IMG/VR virus record: IMGVR_UViG_3300033145_003410
Coordinates: 1 to 34,940 of that record
Source of the DNA: a virus
DNA length: 34,940 nt
Strand: one strand, 5' to 3'
The notes under the pieces are model-generated. The model was not told the origin of the DNA, searched no databases, and was given only the letters and a program-made list of their open reading frames with translations. Position numbers and translations under genes: made by a program. Shown here piece after piece: positions 1-8,546 of the stretch (its first letter is position 1; the number at the start of each line of letters is the position of its first letter).

Positions 1-516
1 GTGAAAAGGTTTGGGCTACTGCTTTTTGCGCTGTTTATCGGTTCGATGGTGGCGTATGGGCTATCCTACAAAAAGGTTCGACCGGAGGGTACGGCCACGC
101 CGAGTTCGGGTACCTACTATCTGGTGTGTGACTCAACGGACACCTTTCAGGTGGACACCATCTACTCCGACACGGTTGATCTGGAAAATTACGGTTATCT
201 CAACTATTATCTTGAGATGACCGGATTCGCTATGGCCGACAGCGCCAATGACTCGGCTGTCGTCATCGTTCAGGGACATGCGTCATACGAGGGTAAGATG
301 GATACGGTGTTGACGTTCGACACCTTCCCGCAGACGCTCGGTACGCTCGATTCGACCGACTATGCGATGGGTGTCCTAAAGATCGACACGCTACCGTATG
401 ATCGGTTCTATTTCGCAACAATCGTAAAGGATTCGTTTGTTCTCGGCGCCGGTAGGGACAGTTCGGAGTTCCGAATGCACTATCAGACCATCCAGACCGA
501 ACCGACCAGCAGATAA
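1..516 (+). CDS. Secreted or membrane-anchored beta-rich protein upstream of terminase, unknown function
   Basis: A 171-residue protein read from a GTG at the window edge, so the true start could lie upstream. Residues 1-20 (MKRFGLLLFALFIGSMVAYG) form a basic-then-hydrophobic stretch like a Sec signal peptide or signal anchor. The rest is rich in Asp, Thr, Ser and Tyr with alternating hydrophobics, as expected of an extracellular beta-sheet protein; I recognise no family. It sits directly before the terminase, 14 bp apart, and shares the MKR-plus-hydrophobic N-terminus of several tail genes downstream, so a virion or tail-accessory role is a guess. The small terminase is often found in this position, but this protein does not look like one. 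Confidence 0.7.
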   Translation: MKRFGLLLFALFIGSMVAYGLSYKKVRPEGTATPSSGTYYLVCDSTDTFQVDTIYSDTVDLENYGYLNYYLEMTGFAMADSANDSAVVIVQGHASYEGKMDTVLTFDTFPQTLGTLDSTDYAMGVLKIDTLPYDRFYFATIVKDSFVLGAGRDSSEFRMHYQTIQTEPTSR

Positions 517-530
517 TAGGGGGCGATCAC

Positions 531-2012
531 TTGTACGCAGGGGGGGGCACTCCTCAAGATGCGAAAGACCTCAAGGCGGAAAAGATTCGTCGCTTGATCG
601 AGGAGGGGTTGCGGTTTTATAAGCCGCACCCCAAGCAACTTGAGTTCCACAAACATCAGGGTGAGAAGCGCGGGTTCTTCGGCGGCAACCAGTCCGGCAA
701 AACCTATGCGGGCGGTGTGGAGATAGCGTGGACGGTTGGTCGGGTACATCCGTACCGCAAGAACGCAACGAAACTTCCCGTTGCCGCCCGCGACTGTTGT
801 GTTGATTTCAACGTCCTGTATTCGACCATCATCCCAACTTATAAGCGCCTTCTTCCCCGTCACGAATGCGTGCTTGGCGGGCGGTTCGAAATTGGTGGCG
901 ATATAGTTGACGTGCCGACCGAGACGTTCGAGGGATACGAACGCAAATGGCCCGGACTTGACGGCGGAAGTTGGGAAAAGGCTTACGACAAAACGCGCCA
1001 CATTCTCTATCTCGCCGACGGATCGCTTATTGAGTTTAAGACCTACGAACAGGGTAACAAGGTAAGTAATTCGTTTGCCGGTCCCCCCCGCCACATAATC
1101 CGCCACGACGAGGAGCCGCCCGAATTTCTGTACGGCGAGAACATCGCCCGACAGATAACACTGGAACCGAACATTTTGTTTACGATGACCCCGCTCAACT
1201 ACTCCGAGTGGGTCTATTCGCAGATATATGAGGCGTCCACACACAACCCGAAGATCGGTGCCTTTATGATGTCGAGCGCAGACAATCCAACCGCAACCAA
1301 GGCTTCTCTGGCCGCGCTTGAGGATGGCATTAAGGATGATGACATTAGGGCCGCCCGACTGTACGGTGAGTTCACGTTCGTAAAGGGCCGCGTGTGGAAA
1401 GAGTACGGCGATCACAACCTGATAGACCCGTTCGATATCCCGCGCGACTGGCACAGGTCGGTGATAATCGACCCGCACATGACTAAGCCGACTGCCGTCA
1501 ACTGGATCGCCGAAGACCCCGTGCACGAACGCCTGTATGTCTACGACGAGGCCGATCTCACGGGCGACATCCGTCATATCTGCGATCAGATTTCCGCTAA
1601 GTGCACCGGGCAGACCATCGACCTCTGGTTGATAGACCCGTCTTCACAGGCTGAAAATAAGATACAGGGGTCCGGCAAGCTGATAGATCAGTTCCGGACA
1701 CACCTCACCAACCGGATCATGCCCGCCAATAATGCCCGTGAAATTGGGTGGGACGCTGTGCGTCAAATGGTTGCCGACAACCCCGGCTTTGGACCCCGAC
1801 TATACGTCTCCAAGAGTTGTCCGGTAACGAATCACCAAATGCGGAATTATTCATGGAAGCCCCCCACAAAGACCAAAGAAGACAGATCAAAGCCAGAGGT
1901 GGTGAAGCGCAACGACGATCACTGTGATTGTGTTCGCTATCGCGCCATTCACCGGATTCGCAGGGGTGCGGAGCAAACACAGCCGTGGAGGGTGGATGTT
2001 TATGGAGCCTAA
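531..2012 (+). CDS. terL: Phage terminase large subunit (ATPase-nuclease)
   Basis: Motor that pumps phage DNA into the prohead and cuts it. The TTG start at 531 is preceded by a GGGGG Shine-Dalgarno run after the previous stop. The N-terminal ATPase domain shows a Walker A motif GGNQSGKT at residues 51-58, a Walker B-like segment IIRHDEEPP around 189-197 with acidic residues 193-195, and a coupling motif near FTMTPL (217-222). The C-terminal RNase H-like nuclease has candidate metal-binding aspartates at D314 (VIIDPH), D369 (LWLIDP) and in the RNDDHCD stretch (462-466). Its 493 residues are normal for a complete TerL. It overlaps the portal start by 11 bp, the usual order. The small subunit is not recognisable nearby. 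Confidence 0.95.
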   Translation: MYAGGGTPQDAKDLKAEKIRRLIEEGLRFYKPHPKQLEFHKHQGEKRGFFGGNQSGKTYAGGVEIAWTVGRVHPYRKNATKLPVAARDCCVDFNVLYSTIIPTYKRLLPRHECVLGGRFEIGGDIVDVPTETFEGYERKWPGLDGGSWEKAYDKTRHILYLADGSLIEFKTYEQGNKVSNSFAGPPRHIIRHDEEPPEFLYGENIARQITLEPNILFTMTPLNYSEWVYSQIYEASTHNPKIGAFMMSSADNPTATKASLAALEDGIKDDDIRAARLYGEFTFVKGRVWKEYGDHNLIDPFDIPRDWHRSVIIDPHMTKPTAVNWIAEDPVHERLYVYDEADLTGDIRHICDQISAKCTGQTIDLWLIDPSSQAENKIQGSGKLIDQFRTHLTNRIMPANNAREIGWDAVRQMVADNPGFGPRLYVSKSCPVTNHQMRNYSWKPPTKTKEDRSKPEVVKRNDDHCDCVRYRAIHRIRRGAEQTQPWRVDVYGA

Positions 2013-3837
2013 AAAGGAAGATTTCTATACCAAGAATGAAAACGTTGCCTTCGAGGATAAGCCAGAGGAGTACTGCAAGCAGATATACGCTGAGGCCCTT
2101 GAGCGCAACGAACAGCTTCAACCGATCAACATGGAAAACCTCGGTTTCTATGAGGGTGTTGACCAGAAGCTATTAGCCCGCGCCGACAACGCAAACGTTA
2201 AGCGGTCCGCCCTGTTTATCCACGAACTGACACCGGCTATTGACACCCGCCTTAGTGGTGCGGTGACAAAACTTGAACAACGCGAGTACCCCCTAATCTG
2301 CCGCCCCGCCAACAAGAACGCCAGTAGGGACGCGAAGAATGACGCCCAGTGGTTAGAGTTGCGTATCGGCGACCAACTGCGCCAGAGCGGTTATTACGAC
2401 AATACGTTCAGGGAGCAGTGTCAGGGCGCGGAGGTACTTCGTACACCGTCAACGGTCAAGGTTGGCTATCGACAGAAAATAGTTAAGAAGCCTTTTGCCG
2501 TCAATACCACCCACAAGGAACAAGTCAAGGCTATGCTATCGCTCCGCGATCCGCGTCCTCGTGTTGAGTCACGTGAGGTTGAAGTCGGGGAACCATACGT
2601 TGAGTGGCTACAGCCGGACGAGTTTCTATATGAACCGGGTGTGAGTGACTTTCAGGAGTCAACCTATTGTATCCACGCCATGTGGCTTGACTATAACGAG
2701 ATTATGGTCCGGGCGGTTGAGTTTGATTATGACATCGACAAGATAAAAGAGTTCCGCGAAGAGCAGGAGGACGAGGCCGATCCCGACGCTGGACATCAGA
2801 CGACGGCCGATCAGATTCAGGAAAACCGCGATACCCCCAACAAGGACAATTCCCGTGACGGTAAATATCTACTGACGGAAAACTATATCGTCACCTACGA
2901 TGAGAACGCCAAAGAGAAAGTTAATCTCGCGGTAATGATCGGCAATAAGTATCTGGTTAAGAACGGGCCGTCGTGGGCGAAGTGGATTAGGTTCCCGTTT
3001 GTGCCGCTTGTCATTAACCCGCTGCCGGGTACTATCGAGGGGTTGTCCTCGGTGGACAAGGGCAAGACAATGCAACGCCTGTTTAACGAGGTCTATAACT
3101 CGTATCTCGATGGTATCACCTACCGCATCTTCCCGCCGTTCAAGAACAAGAGTGGTAATACGCTGGACGCGGCTCCGATTTATGGCCCGGCACAAGTGTG
3201 GAATATGCTTGATCCCACCGCTTTCTCGCCGGTCATCGAGAACCCCGGTCAACTCCCCGACCTGCCGAAGCTGATGGCCGCGATTGCCGCCAAGATTCGT
3301 GACCTGTTGAACGCACAGGACATATCTCAGGGATTTCAGGCGCAGGAATACGAGAAGGCTACCTCCACGAAGTTACGTGCGGCTGGTGCGGCCAGACGAG
3401 CTACCCCGACGCACAAACTCTATGGCATGGCAATCATCAAGGTTGCGGAAATGTTCATTGCGCTGAATCAGCAGTTTGACACCGAGAACGGTTGGCGGTT
3501 CGTACAGGATGTCACCCTCGATGTACCGTCCCTCACTAATGTAAGCGACCCCGACTCTGAAAAGCAGGATGCGCTTCTGTTGTTGTCCACGATGGAGAAC
3601 AGCCCGATGTACGCCACCCCGCTTGGCAGGCAGAAGGTCCGCAATATGTGGGAACACCTTATCAGGCAGTTTATGAAGACTGATGTTGATGCCTTTGTGA
3701 AGTCCGAAGAGGAGTTGACCACAGAGCTACAAGCACAGGGGGACATGGCCTCAGCAATACAGCAAAAAGAAGCAACACAAGAAAATATGGCAATAGTAAA
3801 CAGCGTGGCCACTCCCGGCCCGCAAACAGGAAGGTAA
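2002..3837 (+). CDS. Portal protein
   Basis: Dodecameric ring protein at the capsid vertex through which DNA enters and leaves. The frame is open upstream, but ATG 2002 lies 9 nt after GGAGGG (1987-1992); an in-frame ATG at 1996 is only 3 nt from it, so 2002 is preferred, giving 611 residues. The length, the position immediately after terL and the segment with NPLPGTIEGLSSVDKG followed by a long mixed alpha region resemble the large P22-type portals of podoviruses. The acidic, Gln- and Glu-rich C-terminus looks helical, compatible with a barrel-like extension. The assignment rests on synteny plus general resemblance, as portals diverge strongly. Confidence 0.85.
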   Translation: MEPKKEDFYTKNENVAFEDKPEEYCKQIYAEALERNEQLQPINMENLGFYEGVDQKLLARADNANVKRSALFIHELTPAIDTRLSGAVTKLEQREYPLICRPANKNASRDAKNDAQWLELRIGDQLRQSGYYDNTFREQCQGAEVLRTPSTVKVGYRQKIVKKPFAVNTTHKEQVKAMLSLRDPRPRVESREVEVGEPYVEWLQPDEFLYEPGVSDFQESTYCIHAMWLDYNEIMVRAVEFDYDIDKIKEFREEQEDEADPDAGHQTTADQIQENRDTPNKDNSRDGKYLLTENYIVTYDENAKEKVNLAVMIGNKYLVKNGPSWAKWIRFPFVPLVINPLPGTIEGLSSVDKGKTMQRLFNEVYNSYLDGITYRIFPPFKNKSGNTLDAAPIYGPAQVWNMLDPTAFSPVIENPGQLPDLPKLMAAIAAKIRDLLNAQDISQGFQAQEYEKATSTKLRAAGAARRATPTHKLYGMAIIKVAEMFIALNQQFDTENGWRFVQDVTLDVPSLTNVSDPDSEKQDALLLLSTMENSPMYATPLGRQKVRNMWEHLIRQFMKTDVDAFVKSEEELTTELQAQGDMASAIQQKEATQENMAIVNSVATPGPQTGR

Positions 3838-3840
3838 CAG

Positions 3841-4350
3841 ATGCGGTTTCCGTTTAAGGTAGGGGTGCCCTACTTCACACAGGATCAGCTTAACCACGTT
3901 GCGTTCGTAGTTGAAAACGAACCGTTGTCGGGCGCGATCTACAAGAACGACAAAAAGGAACAGCGCAAGGTATTTCGGGTGGCCTACCCGACCGGCCTAA
4001 TCACCAACGATACCGTCTATGACGAGGATCATCCGGAGATGTACCATACGCCGCTTGCGACTGTGGGCGAGTCACGCGAGGCCAAGATTTGGTTTATCCA
4101 TTTCCCGTCCGGCGAACATGATGTTTGCTACTCCAGAGAGTGGTTTGAGTGGCTGGGGGACGGCAAGTTAGTTAAGAACAAGCCCGACTTTGAGGCTGCG
4201 CCCAACGTCAAGCGCCAGATCGACGCCGCCAAAGCGCGGGTTATGTCCGAGCAGAAGGTGGTTGAAGAGGCCACCGCAACACAGGCCGTCAAGAACGAGG
4301 CGGTCGCCGAGTTTAAGGATAGGAAGAGGAAGGCGACGGCCAAGAAGTGA
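3841..4350 (+). CDS. Unknown protein between portal and scaffold
   Basis: A 169-residue soluble protein starting 3 bp after the portal stop. The first two thirds are mixed alpha/beta with many aromatics (KIWFIHFPSG, REWFEWLGDG). From about residue 118 the sequence is a charged Ala/Lys/Glu-rich helix ending in a basic tail (DRKRKATAKK), likely a coiled coil or nucleic-acid-contacting tail. The last four bases (GTGA) overlap the next start, so the two are translationally coupled. The position suggests a head-morphogenesis role, but I recognise no family. Confidence 0.75.
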   Translation: MRFPFKVGVPYFTQDQLNHVAFVVENEPLSGAIYKNDKKEQRKVFRVAYPTGLITNDTVYDEDHPEMYHTPLATVGESREAKIWFIHFPSGEHDVCYSREWFEWLGDGKLVKNKPDFEAAPNVKRQIDAAKARVMSEQKVVEEATATQAVKNEAVAEFKDRKRKATAKK

Positions 4351-4577
4351 CTGAGAAACAGAAGGAAATACTCAAGGAGTTTCTGAAGGATAAAGAGCCT
4401 ATGGACTCCCTGTGCGCTCTGATCGATGAACGACTTCAGAGCAAAATAAACGACATCGGTTCGAGTGCCGGTACGGCGGTTGATAAGCTGTATCGTCACG
4501 TCGAACGAGAAGGGGCGATGAACGCCCTACGCGAAGTCAAGGCAATGATCTTGGCGATGCGCGACAAACCAGAATAA
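4347..4577 (+). CDS. Small helical head-region protein, unknown function
   Basis: A 76-residue protein starting at GTG 4347, overlapping the previous stop in a GTGA junction. The upstream Shine-Dalgarno is provided by the GGAAGAGGAAGG-type purine stretch inside the preceding gene. The sequence is charged and predicted mainly helical, with no Cys cluster, signal peptide or membrane segment. Its place between portal and scaffold, with tight coupling, makes it a genuine gene of the capsid operon. No family recognised. Confidence 0.7.
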   Translation: MTEKQKEILKEFLKDKEPMDSLCALIDERLQSKINDIGSSAGTAVDKLYRHVEREGAMNALREVKAMILAMRDKPE

Positions 4578-4619
4578 GCCAAACCAAGCAGAAGCCGTTT
4601 GGCGAGAAGGGGGCACTTG

Positions 4620-5576
4620 ATGCCTGATGAATTAGACAATCTCGAAGATCAGCAGAAAACAGAAGAAACTGTTGACGAGAATGCGGCCGACGAGTCGCAA
4701 GAATTAGAATCGGAAGAAACCGTTGACGATGAAAACCAATCCGATAAGGACGTTGAATCTATAGACGGTGACGACGACAAAGGCGATGACGCCGACGCCG
4801 ATTACGAGCAGGAGAGGTATGATACCGAAGAGGATTATCTAAACAAGTTCAATCTGCCCGGACAGCCCAAGACGTTAGATGACGCCATGGAGAGCTATCA
4901 AGCGGCGGTTTCCGAGCTTAATAGATACCAGCGCGAGACCGCCGACGACCGGCGGCCCGCCGAACGGGATCAGCGGTCTCCTCAACAGAATGCGGAGCTT
5001 GGGTCTTCCCTCTTTACCGGGGGTCACGCGACCAGTTACATCGACAGTTTGATTAAACAGGGCACACTCACCGGCGACGACAACGTGAAGGCGGCTAAGT
5101 TCTGGGCCTCGACTCAGGATAAGGCCATCGAGCCGGTATTGAGCGATGTCAAAAGCGTGTTGGGCGCGATGTCCGGTTTGATGAATCAGGTGATCGATGA
5201 CGCACGCAACGGGTCGTGGGCGAGATTCAAACACAAAGACCTCATCACGAAAGAGCAGTTGGAGGGCCAGTTCGGTCCCGACAACATGCTCGATTTCGAG
5301 GCCGCATTCAACAAGCTAATGCTCCAAGACTCCGACCTCTTCGCAAAGTTCACCAATCGTGTGGAGAAGCGCGGTGAGAAGCGGGGCCAACAGAGAAAGC
5401 TCAGGCGATTTTCCGCCAATCCGCGCAGCAAACCCACGCCTCGTACCGACCGAGCGACTTACCGGAATTATCTCGATAAGGGTGGTGGTCTGGATGCGAA
5501 GAAACTGGATGCGCTGCCCGACGCACAGAAGAAGAAGATCGTGGACGCCTATCTGAAGGAGTTTGATCAGAAATAG
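4620..5576 (+). CDS. Scaffolding-like protein
   Basis: A 318-residue protein from ATG 4620, which lies 6 nt after AAGGGGG (4607-4613); a TTG 21 nt upstream is also in frame but would contain that ribosome site. Residues 1-80 are extremely acidic (runs of Asp and Glu), followed by Gln/Glu-rich helices, a central helical region and a basic C-terminus (KRGEKRGQQRKLRR, later KKKIVDAYLKEFDQK). An acidic helical protein with a basic end directly before the major capsid gene matches the layout of phage scaffolds, which line the prohead and leave before DNA entry. The call rests on composition and position, not on a conserved motif. Confidence 0.75.
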   Translation: MPDELDNLEDQQKTEETVDENAADESQELESEETVDDENQSDKDVESIDGDDDKGDDADADYEQERYDTEEDYLNKFNLPGQPKTLDDAMESYQAAVSELNRYQRETADDRRPAERDQRSPQQNAELGSSLFTGGHATSYIDSLIKQGTLTGDDNVKAAKFWASTQDKAIEPVLSDVKSVLGAMSGLMNQVIDDARNGSWARFKHKDLITKEQLEGQFGPDNMLDFEAAFNKLMLQDSDLFAKFTNRVEKRGEKRGQQRKLRRFSANPRSKPTPRTDRATYRNYLDKGGGLDAKKLDALPDAQKKKIVDAYLKEFDQK

Positions 5577-5601
5577 TAGGGTTCCTTGGGAGGGAATTTA
5601 A

Positions 5602-6810
5602 TTGTCTACTGCACTTACTAATATCACCACCACTTCCAATTATGACTCCGCAAAACGGATCAAGTGGGAAACCGAGCTGATGGAGAAGGCGGCCAACCGG
5701 CTGTTGATCGAGAAGTTTGCGACCACTAAGACAATTGGAAAGGGTGAGGCTGGCACGTTACGGTTTAACAAACTGTTGCGTCTGGCTAAGAAGACTACGC
5801 AGGACTCGGAGAGCACGCTTTATACTGCTGCCGATGCCAAGCGTTTGCTGACCAACTACATCGACGTTACGCCGATGAGATTCGGCGACTCGTTTGGTTT
5901 CACTGATGACGTTTCCATCGAGGCCTTCATCACTGATGAAGACAACAAAGGGGAAATCGCCACTCAGTTTGCCAATTCGATGGAATATCAGGCCATGAAG
6001 GTCTTGTGTCAAGGCGGTATGCGCCAGCGTGCCGATAACGATTCCACCTATACCGTCAGCGGTACTTGTGACTCCGGTTCAAGTGCGACTGCGCTGGTGG
6101 ATGATGCGCTGACTCAGGCTGACGATGCTTGGAAGGGTGGCTATGCAACCAGCACCAAGCCCACGGGCCAGTGTTACGATGAGACCTCCCCGGTCTCTGA
6201 CTTTGACGCGGCCTCTGATACGGCGACCGTTGCGTTTACCAACACTCTGGACACCACGTCCAAGTACAGGATGGTTGTCGGTACTGGTCTGACCTCAAGT
6301 GACATTATCACCACGACCAATATCCTGTATGTGAACCTGCTCCACACCATGCTGGGAACCACGAGGTTCAAGGGTGGGACGCTCAATGCGTTTATCCACC
6401 CGCAGCAGGAGCATGACCTCTGGGGTGATTCGGTCTGGGCTGACACGGCCAAGTATGATGATTCCGGTCGGTACACCAACTACAAGCTGGTCCGTTGGCT
6501 TGGTATGAACTGGCACGTCGGGTCCAACGATGTGATGTACCGCGAGGATGTTGACGGCACCGAGAATCAGTCGGGTGCTGTCTATATCGCTCCGATCTTC
6601 GGTGCGAAGGCGTACTCACTGCTTCGCTGGGGTCAGGGTCACGGCGACTTCGGTGTAGAATGGCACTACAAGGACAAGGCCGACTCTGGCGATCTTCGCA
6701 ACATGGCGAAGTTCATCTCATGGAAAGCCAAGTTTGCCGCGAAGGTTATGCGCTCGACCTCTGTCATTAACCTGATGACCGGTGCGACTGACGCTAACCT
6801 TCTGGTTTAA
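5602..6810 (+). CDS. Major capsid protein (N4 gp56-like, HK97 fold likely)
   Basis: A 402-residue protein starting at TTG 5602, 7-8 nt downstream of GGGAGGG. Length, position after the scaffold, and the N-terminal pattern (a helical segment ending in LLIEKFATTKTIGKGEAGTL, then FNKL) resemble the N4-gp56 family of major capsid proteins. The middle (about 150-235) is Thr/Ser/Asp-rich and may be a surface insertion; the C-terminal third has the mixed alpha/beta of the HK97 A-domain. No protease gene is seen, so the head probably matures without one. A hairpin lies directly after the stop. Confidence 0.85.
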   Translation: MSTALTNITTTSNYDSAKRIKWETELMEKAANRLLIEKFATTKTIGKGEAGTLRFNKLLRLAKKTTQDSESTLYTAADAKRLLTNYIDVTPMRFGDSFGFTDDVSIEAFITDEDNKGEIATQFANSMEYQAMKVLCQGGMRQRADNDSTYTVSGTCDSGSSATALVDDALTQADDAWKGGYATSTKPTGQCYDETSPVSDFDAASDTATVAFTNTLDTTSKYRMVVGTGLTSSDIITTTNILYVNLLHTMLGTTRFKGGTLNAFIHPQQEHDLWGDSVWADTAKYDDSGRYTNYKLVRWLGMNWHVGSNDVMYREDVDGTENQSGAVYIAPIFGAKAYSLLRWGQGHGDFGVEWHYKDKADSGDLRNMAKFISWKAKFAAKVMRSTSVINLMTGATDANLLV

Positions 6811-6822
6811 CAGGAGGGATTG

Positions 6823-6845
6823 GGGGCGGCTGTAATGGCCGCCCC
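6823..6845 (+). terminator. Hairpin after the major capsid gene
   Basis: Perfect 8-bp inverted repeat GGGGCGGC / GCCGCCCC with a 7-nt loop, starting 12 nt after the capsid stop. No T-run follows (ATCATAATT), so it is more likely a pause, attenuator or mRNA-stabilising stem than a strong intrinsic terminator. It lies between a GGAGGG (6813-6818) and the next ATG (6855), so folding would bring that ribosome site closer to the start. Confidence 0.6.
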
Positions 6846-6854
6846 ATCATAATT

Positions 6855-7214
6855 ATGCCAACATACGACTACAAATGTAGGGAGCACGGCCCGTTTGAGG
6901 CGTCGATGCCCCTCAACGAATATCGCGCTCAGGTCGAGTGCCCGATTTGTGGCGAGACGTCTAACCGCACGTTTTACCGTCCCCCCGTTTGCCACGGACT
7001 GTCCGATGGCCCCGGTAGCTGCGTGAACCAGATTGTGTTCAACAGGCCCGATCTCGAAAAGGAGTACCGCATAACCTTTCAGAAAATGGAAGAGTCAGGC
7101 CGCTTTCGCGATCCCAGCGTTAAAAAGCAGGCCGAGTTTATGATGGACTGGGCCAAGGCGCAACCAAAAGAGAAAATAGACTACGACAAGGGGGGCCATC
7201 CATTAGATGACTGA
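6855..7214 (+). CDS. FmdB-type zinc-ribbon protein
   Basis: A 119-residue protein. The N-terminus MPTYDYKCREHG followed by ECPICGE is the FmdB-family zinc-ribbon layout, with ligands C8, H11, C29 and C32; the usual second Cys is His here. Bacterial FmdB proteins were named as putative regulators; small zinc ribbons of this type also occur in phage head operons, where the role is unknown. The remainder is a charged helical tail. No Shine-Dalgarno lies immediately upstream; the nearest is 36 nt away, across the hairpin. The 3' end overlaps the next gene by 8 bp. Confidence 0.8.
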   Translation: MPTYDYKCREHGPFEASMPLNEYRAQVECPICGETSNRTFYRPPVCHGLSDGPGSCVNQIVFNRPDLEKEYRITFQKMEESGRFRDPSVKKQAEFMMDWAKAQPKEKIDYDKGGHPLDD

Positions 7215-7866
7215 ACAAGATGTTATAGACGCCCTACTGTTGGTTATCCCAAAAGACAGAGAGAATGCCGAGCGTATAGCGAAGGGGCATCTCAAGAAAG
7301 CCATCTTGAAGGTTGGGCGCATGAAGGGTGTGGACTTCAACCGTGATATTCAGACCTTCACCCTGACGACCGGCAAAAAGGAATACGTCATCGGCAAAGA
7401 CATTCTGAGTGGTGTCGCCGGGATATGGGATATAGACGAACTATACCTGACGGACGAAACGCGCTGGCCGGTAAAAGTTATCGGTATCGGAGATTTTGAT
7501 TCGTATGCGCGAGGGAGCACGTCTACGGGCAAGCCACAGATAGCGACGGTGCATTCTTCGACGGCGACCCTTGAAGTCTGGCCGATACCCGACTCCGCCT
7601 ACAACATGAAGGCGCTCGTCAGAAAACAGATCGAAAACTTTGACGACATACCGACCGGGTATCACGATGTACTGGTGGACTACGGGATCGCCTCGATAGC
7701 GGTTGCCGGTAATCCGGCCGTAGCGGTTGACTTTGCCCGGAGTGGACTTGCCGACGTGCAGGCGGACTCCCGCACCTCATGGGAGGGTAATACCATTCTC
7801 GTTGAGCGACACCTTGGTGGTTCCAGCGGGGCGACCCGCGCTGACTCCGGTAACCTGCGTCCGTAG
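7207..7866 (+). CDS. Head-tail adaptor-like protein
   Basis: A 219-residue protein overlapping the zinc-ribbon gene by 8 bp. An N-terminal helical part (MTEQDVIDALLLVIPKD, then KAILKVGRMKG) is followed by a beta-rich part with a segment ending in LEVWPIPDSAY and then KALVRKQI. That pattern, at this genome position, is common in podovirus adaptor proteins that sit under the portal. There is no signal peptide, unlike the next gene, which looks like a distant relative. The gene ends in TAG followed directly by a G-run that serves as the next ribosome site. Function is inferred from synteny and pattern. Confidence 0.65.
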   Translation: MTEQDVIDALLLVIPKDRENAERIAKGHLKKAILKVGRMKGVDFNRDIQTFTLTTGKKEYVIGKDILSGVAGIWDIDELYLTDETRWPVKVIGIGDFDSYARGSTSTGKPQIATVHSSTATLEVWPIPDSAYNMKALVRKQIENFDDIPTGYHDVLVDYGIASIAVAGNPAVAVDFARSGLADVQADSRTSWEGNTILVERHLGGSSGATRADSGNLRP

Positions 7867-7874
7867 GGGGGGCT

Positions 7875-8546
7875 ATGAAACGACTGATCTTGATAGCTGT
7901 GTTGCTGGTGTTTGCGGCCAGTGTGTCGGCGGCCGACTTTATGGATTCGTTCGCCGAGTATCAAACACAGATACGCCTGAATCTCGGCGTGACAGCAACG
8001 AATACCAGCTATGCCGCCGATACGACACTGAACAGGGTTATCCGGTTGAGTGCTATTCACATCAATAACCTGCTGAAGACCTATAAAACCATCAACGAGT
8101 TTGTGACCGTGTACCACGACGGCAGTTACGATCTGGATAGCGTTATCGGCGTGATCTACGTGGAGTGGTCCAAGAACGATTCGGTGAAGGCGCTTGTCTA
8201 CGCACCCAAGGGTCAGTGGTATCAGCTTGAGGTACAGGAGATCGCCAGCCAGAAAGATTATAAGAAGCGTCCGAGTTACTACGATTTTGTAGATGGGACG
8301 CTTTATTTGTTCCCCGCGCCGGTTATCGCCGGTGATACGATCAGGGTGACGGGTTGGGAGAAGATCGGCAACATCTCTGCGGCGGCCTCGCTGACGGACA
8401 TTAAGCAACGATACCGAACGGCGGTACTCGCCTACGCTACTTACCGGATGGCCCTCTCTCGCACTCATCCATCGACGCAACTTTTCAAGGGCGACTACGA
8501 AGAGGCAGTCATTTCGCTCAAGGGGGCCGTCGATGACAAGAATTAG
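7875..8546 (+). CDS. Second adaptor-like neck protein carrying a Sec signal peptide
   Basis: A 223-residue protein. ATG 7875 follows a seven-G run (7866-7872), which fixes the start. Residues 1-19, MKRLILIAVLLVFAASVSA, are a textbook signal peptide with a predicted cut after Ala19. The mature part has an adaptor-like beta signature (YYDFVDGTLYLFPAPV, then DTIRVTGW) and a C-terminal helical segment, resembling its upstream neighbour in overall plan. A cleavable export signal on a neck protein is odd, because tailed-phage necks are normally assembled in the cytoplasm. Overlaps the next gene by 14 bp. The alternative is a secreted accessory protein not in the virion. Confidence 0.65.
   Translation: MKRLILIAVLLVFAASVSAADFMDSFAEYQTQIRLNLGVTATNTSYAADTTLNRVIRLSAIHINNLLKTYKTINEFVTVYHDGSYDLDSVIGVIYVEWSKNDSVKALVYAPKGQWYQLEVQEIASQKDYKKRPSYYDFVDGTLYLFPAPVIAGDTIRVTGWEKIGNISAAASLTDIKQRYRTAVLAYATYRMALSRTHPSTQLFKGDYEEAVISLKGAVDDKN

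Noticed and set aside
483-1577. Open reading frame of 364 codons on the minus strand opposite terL
   Set aside because: It lies antisense to a motif-verified terminase, has no ribosome site and no recognisable domain; long antisense frames are common in GC-balanced coding DNA.
1924-2001. Longer portal start inside terL
   Set aside because: The extra N-terminal codons overlap terL and have no ribosome site; GGAGGG at 1987-1992 points to ATG 2002.
7680-8480. Minus-strand frame of 266 codons opposite the adaptor-like genes
   Set aside because: Antisense shadow of two well-supported genes; no ribosome site or sensible composition.
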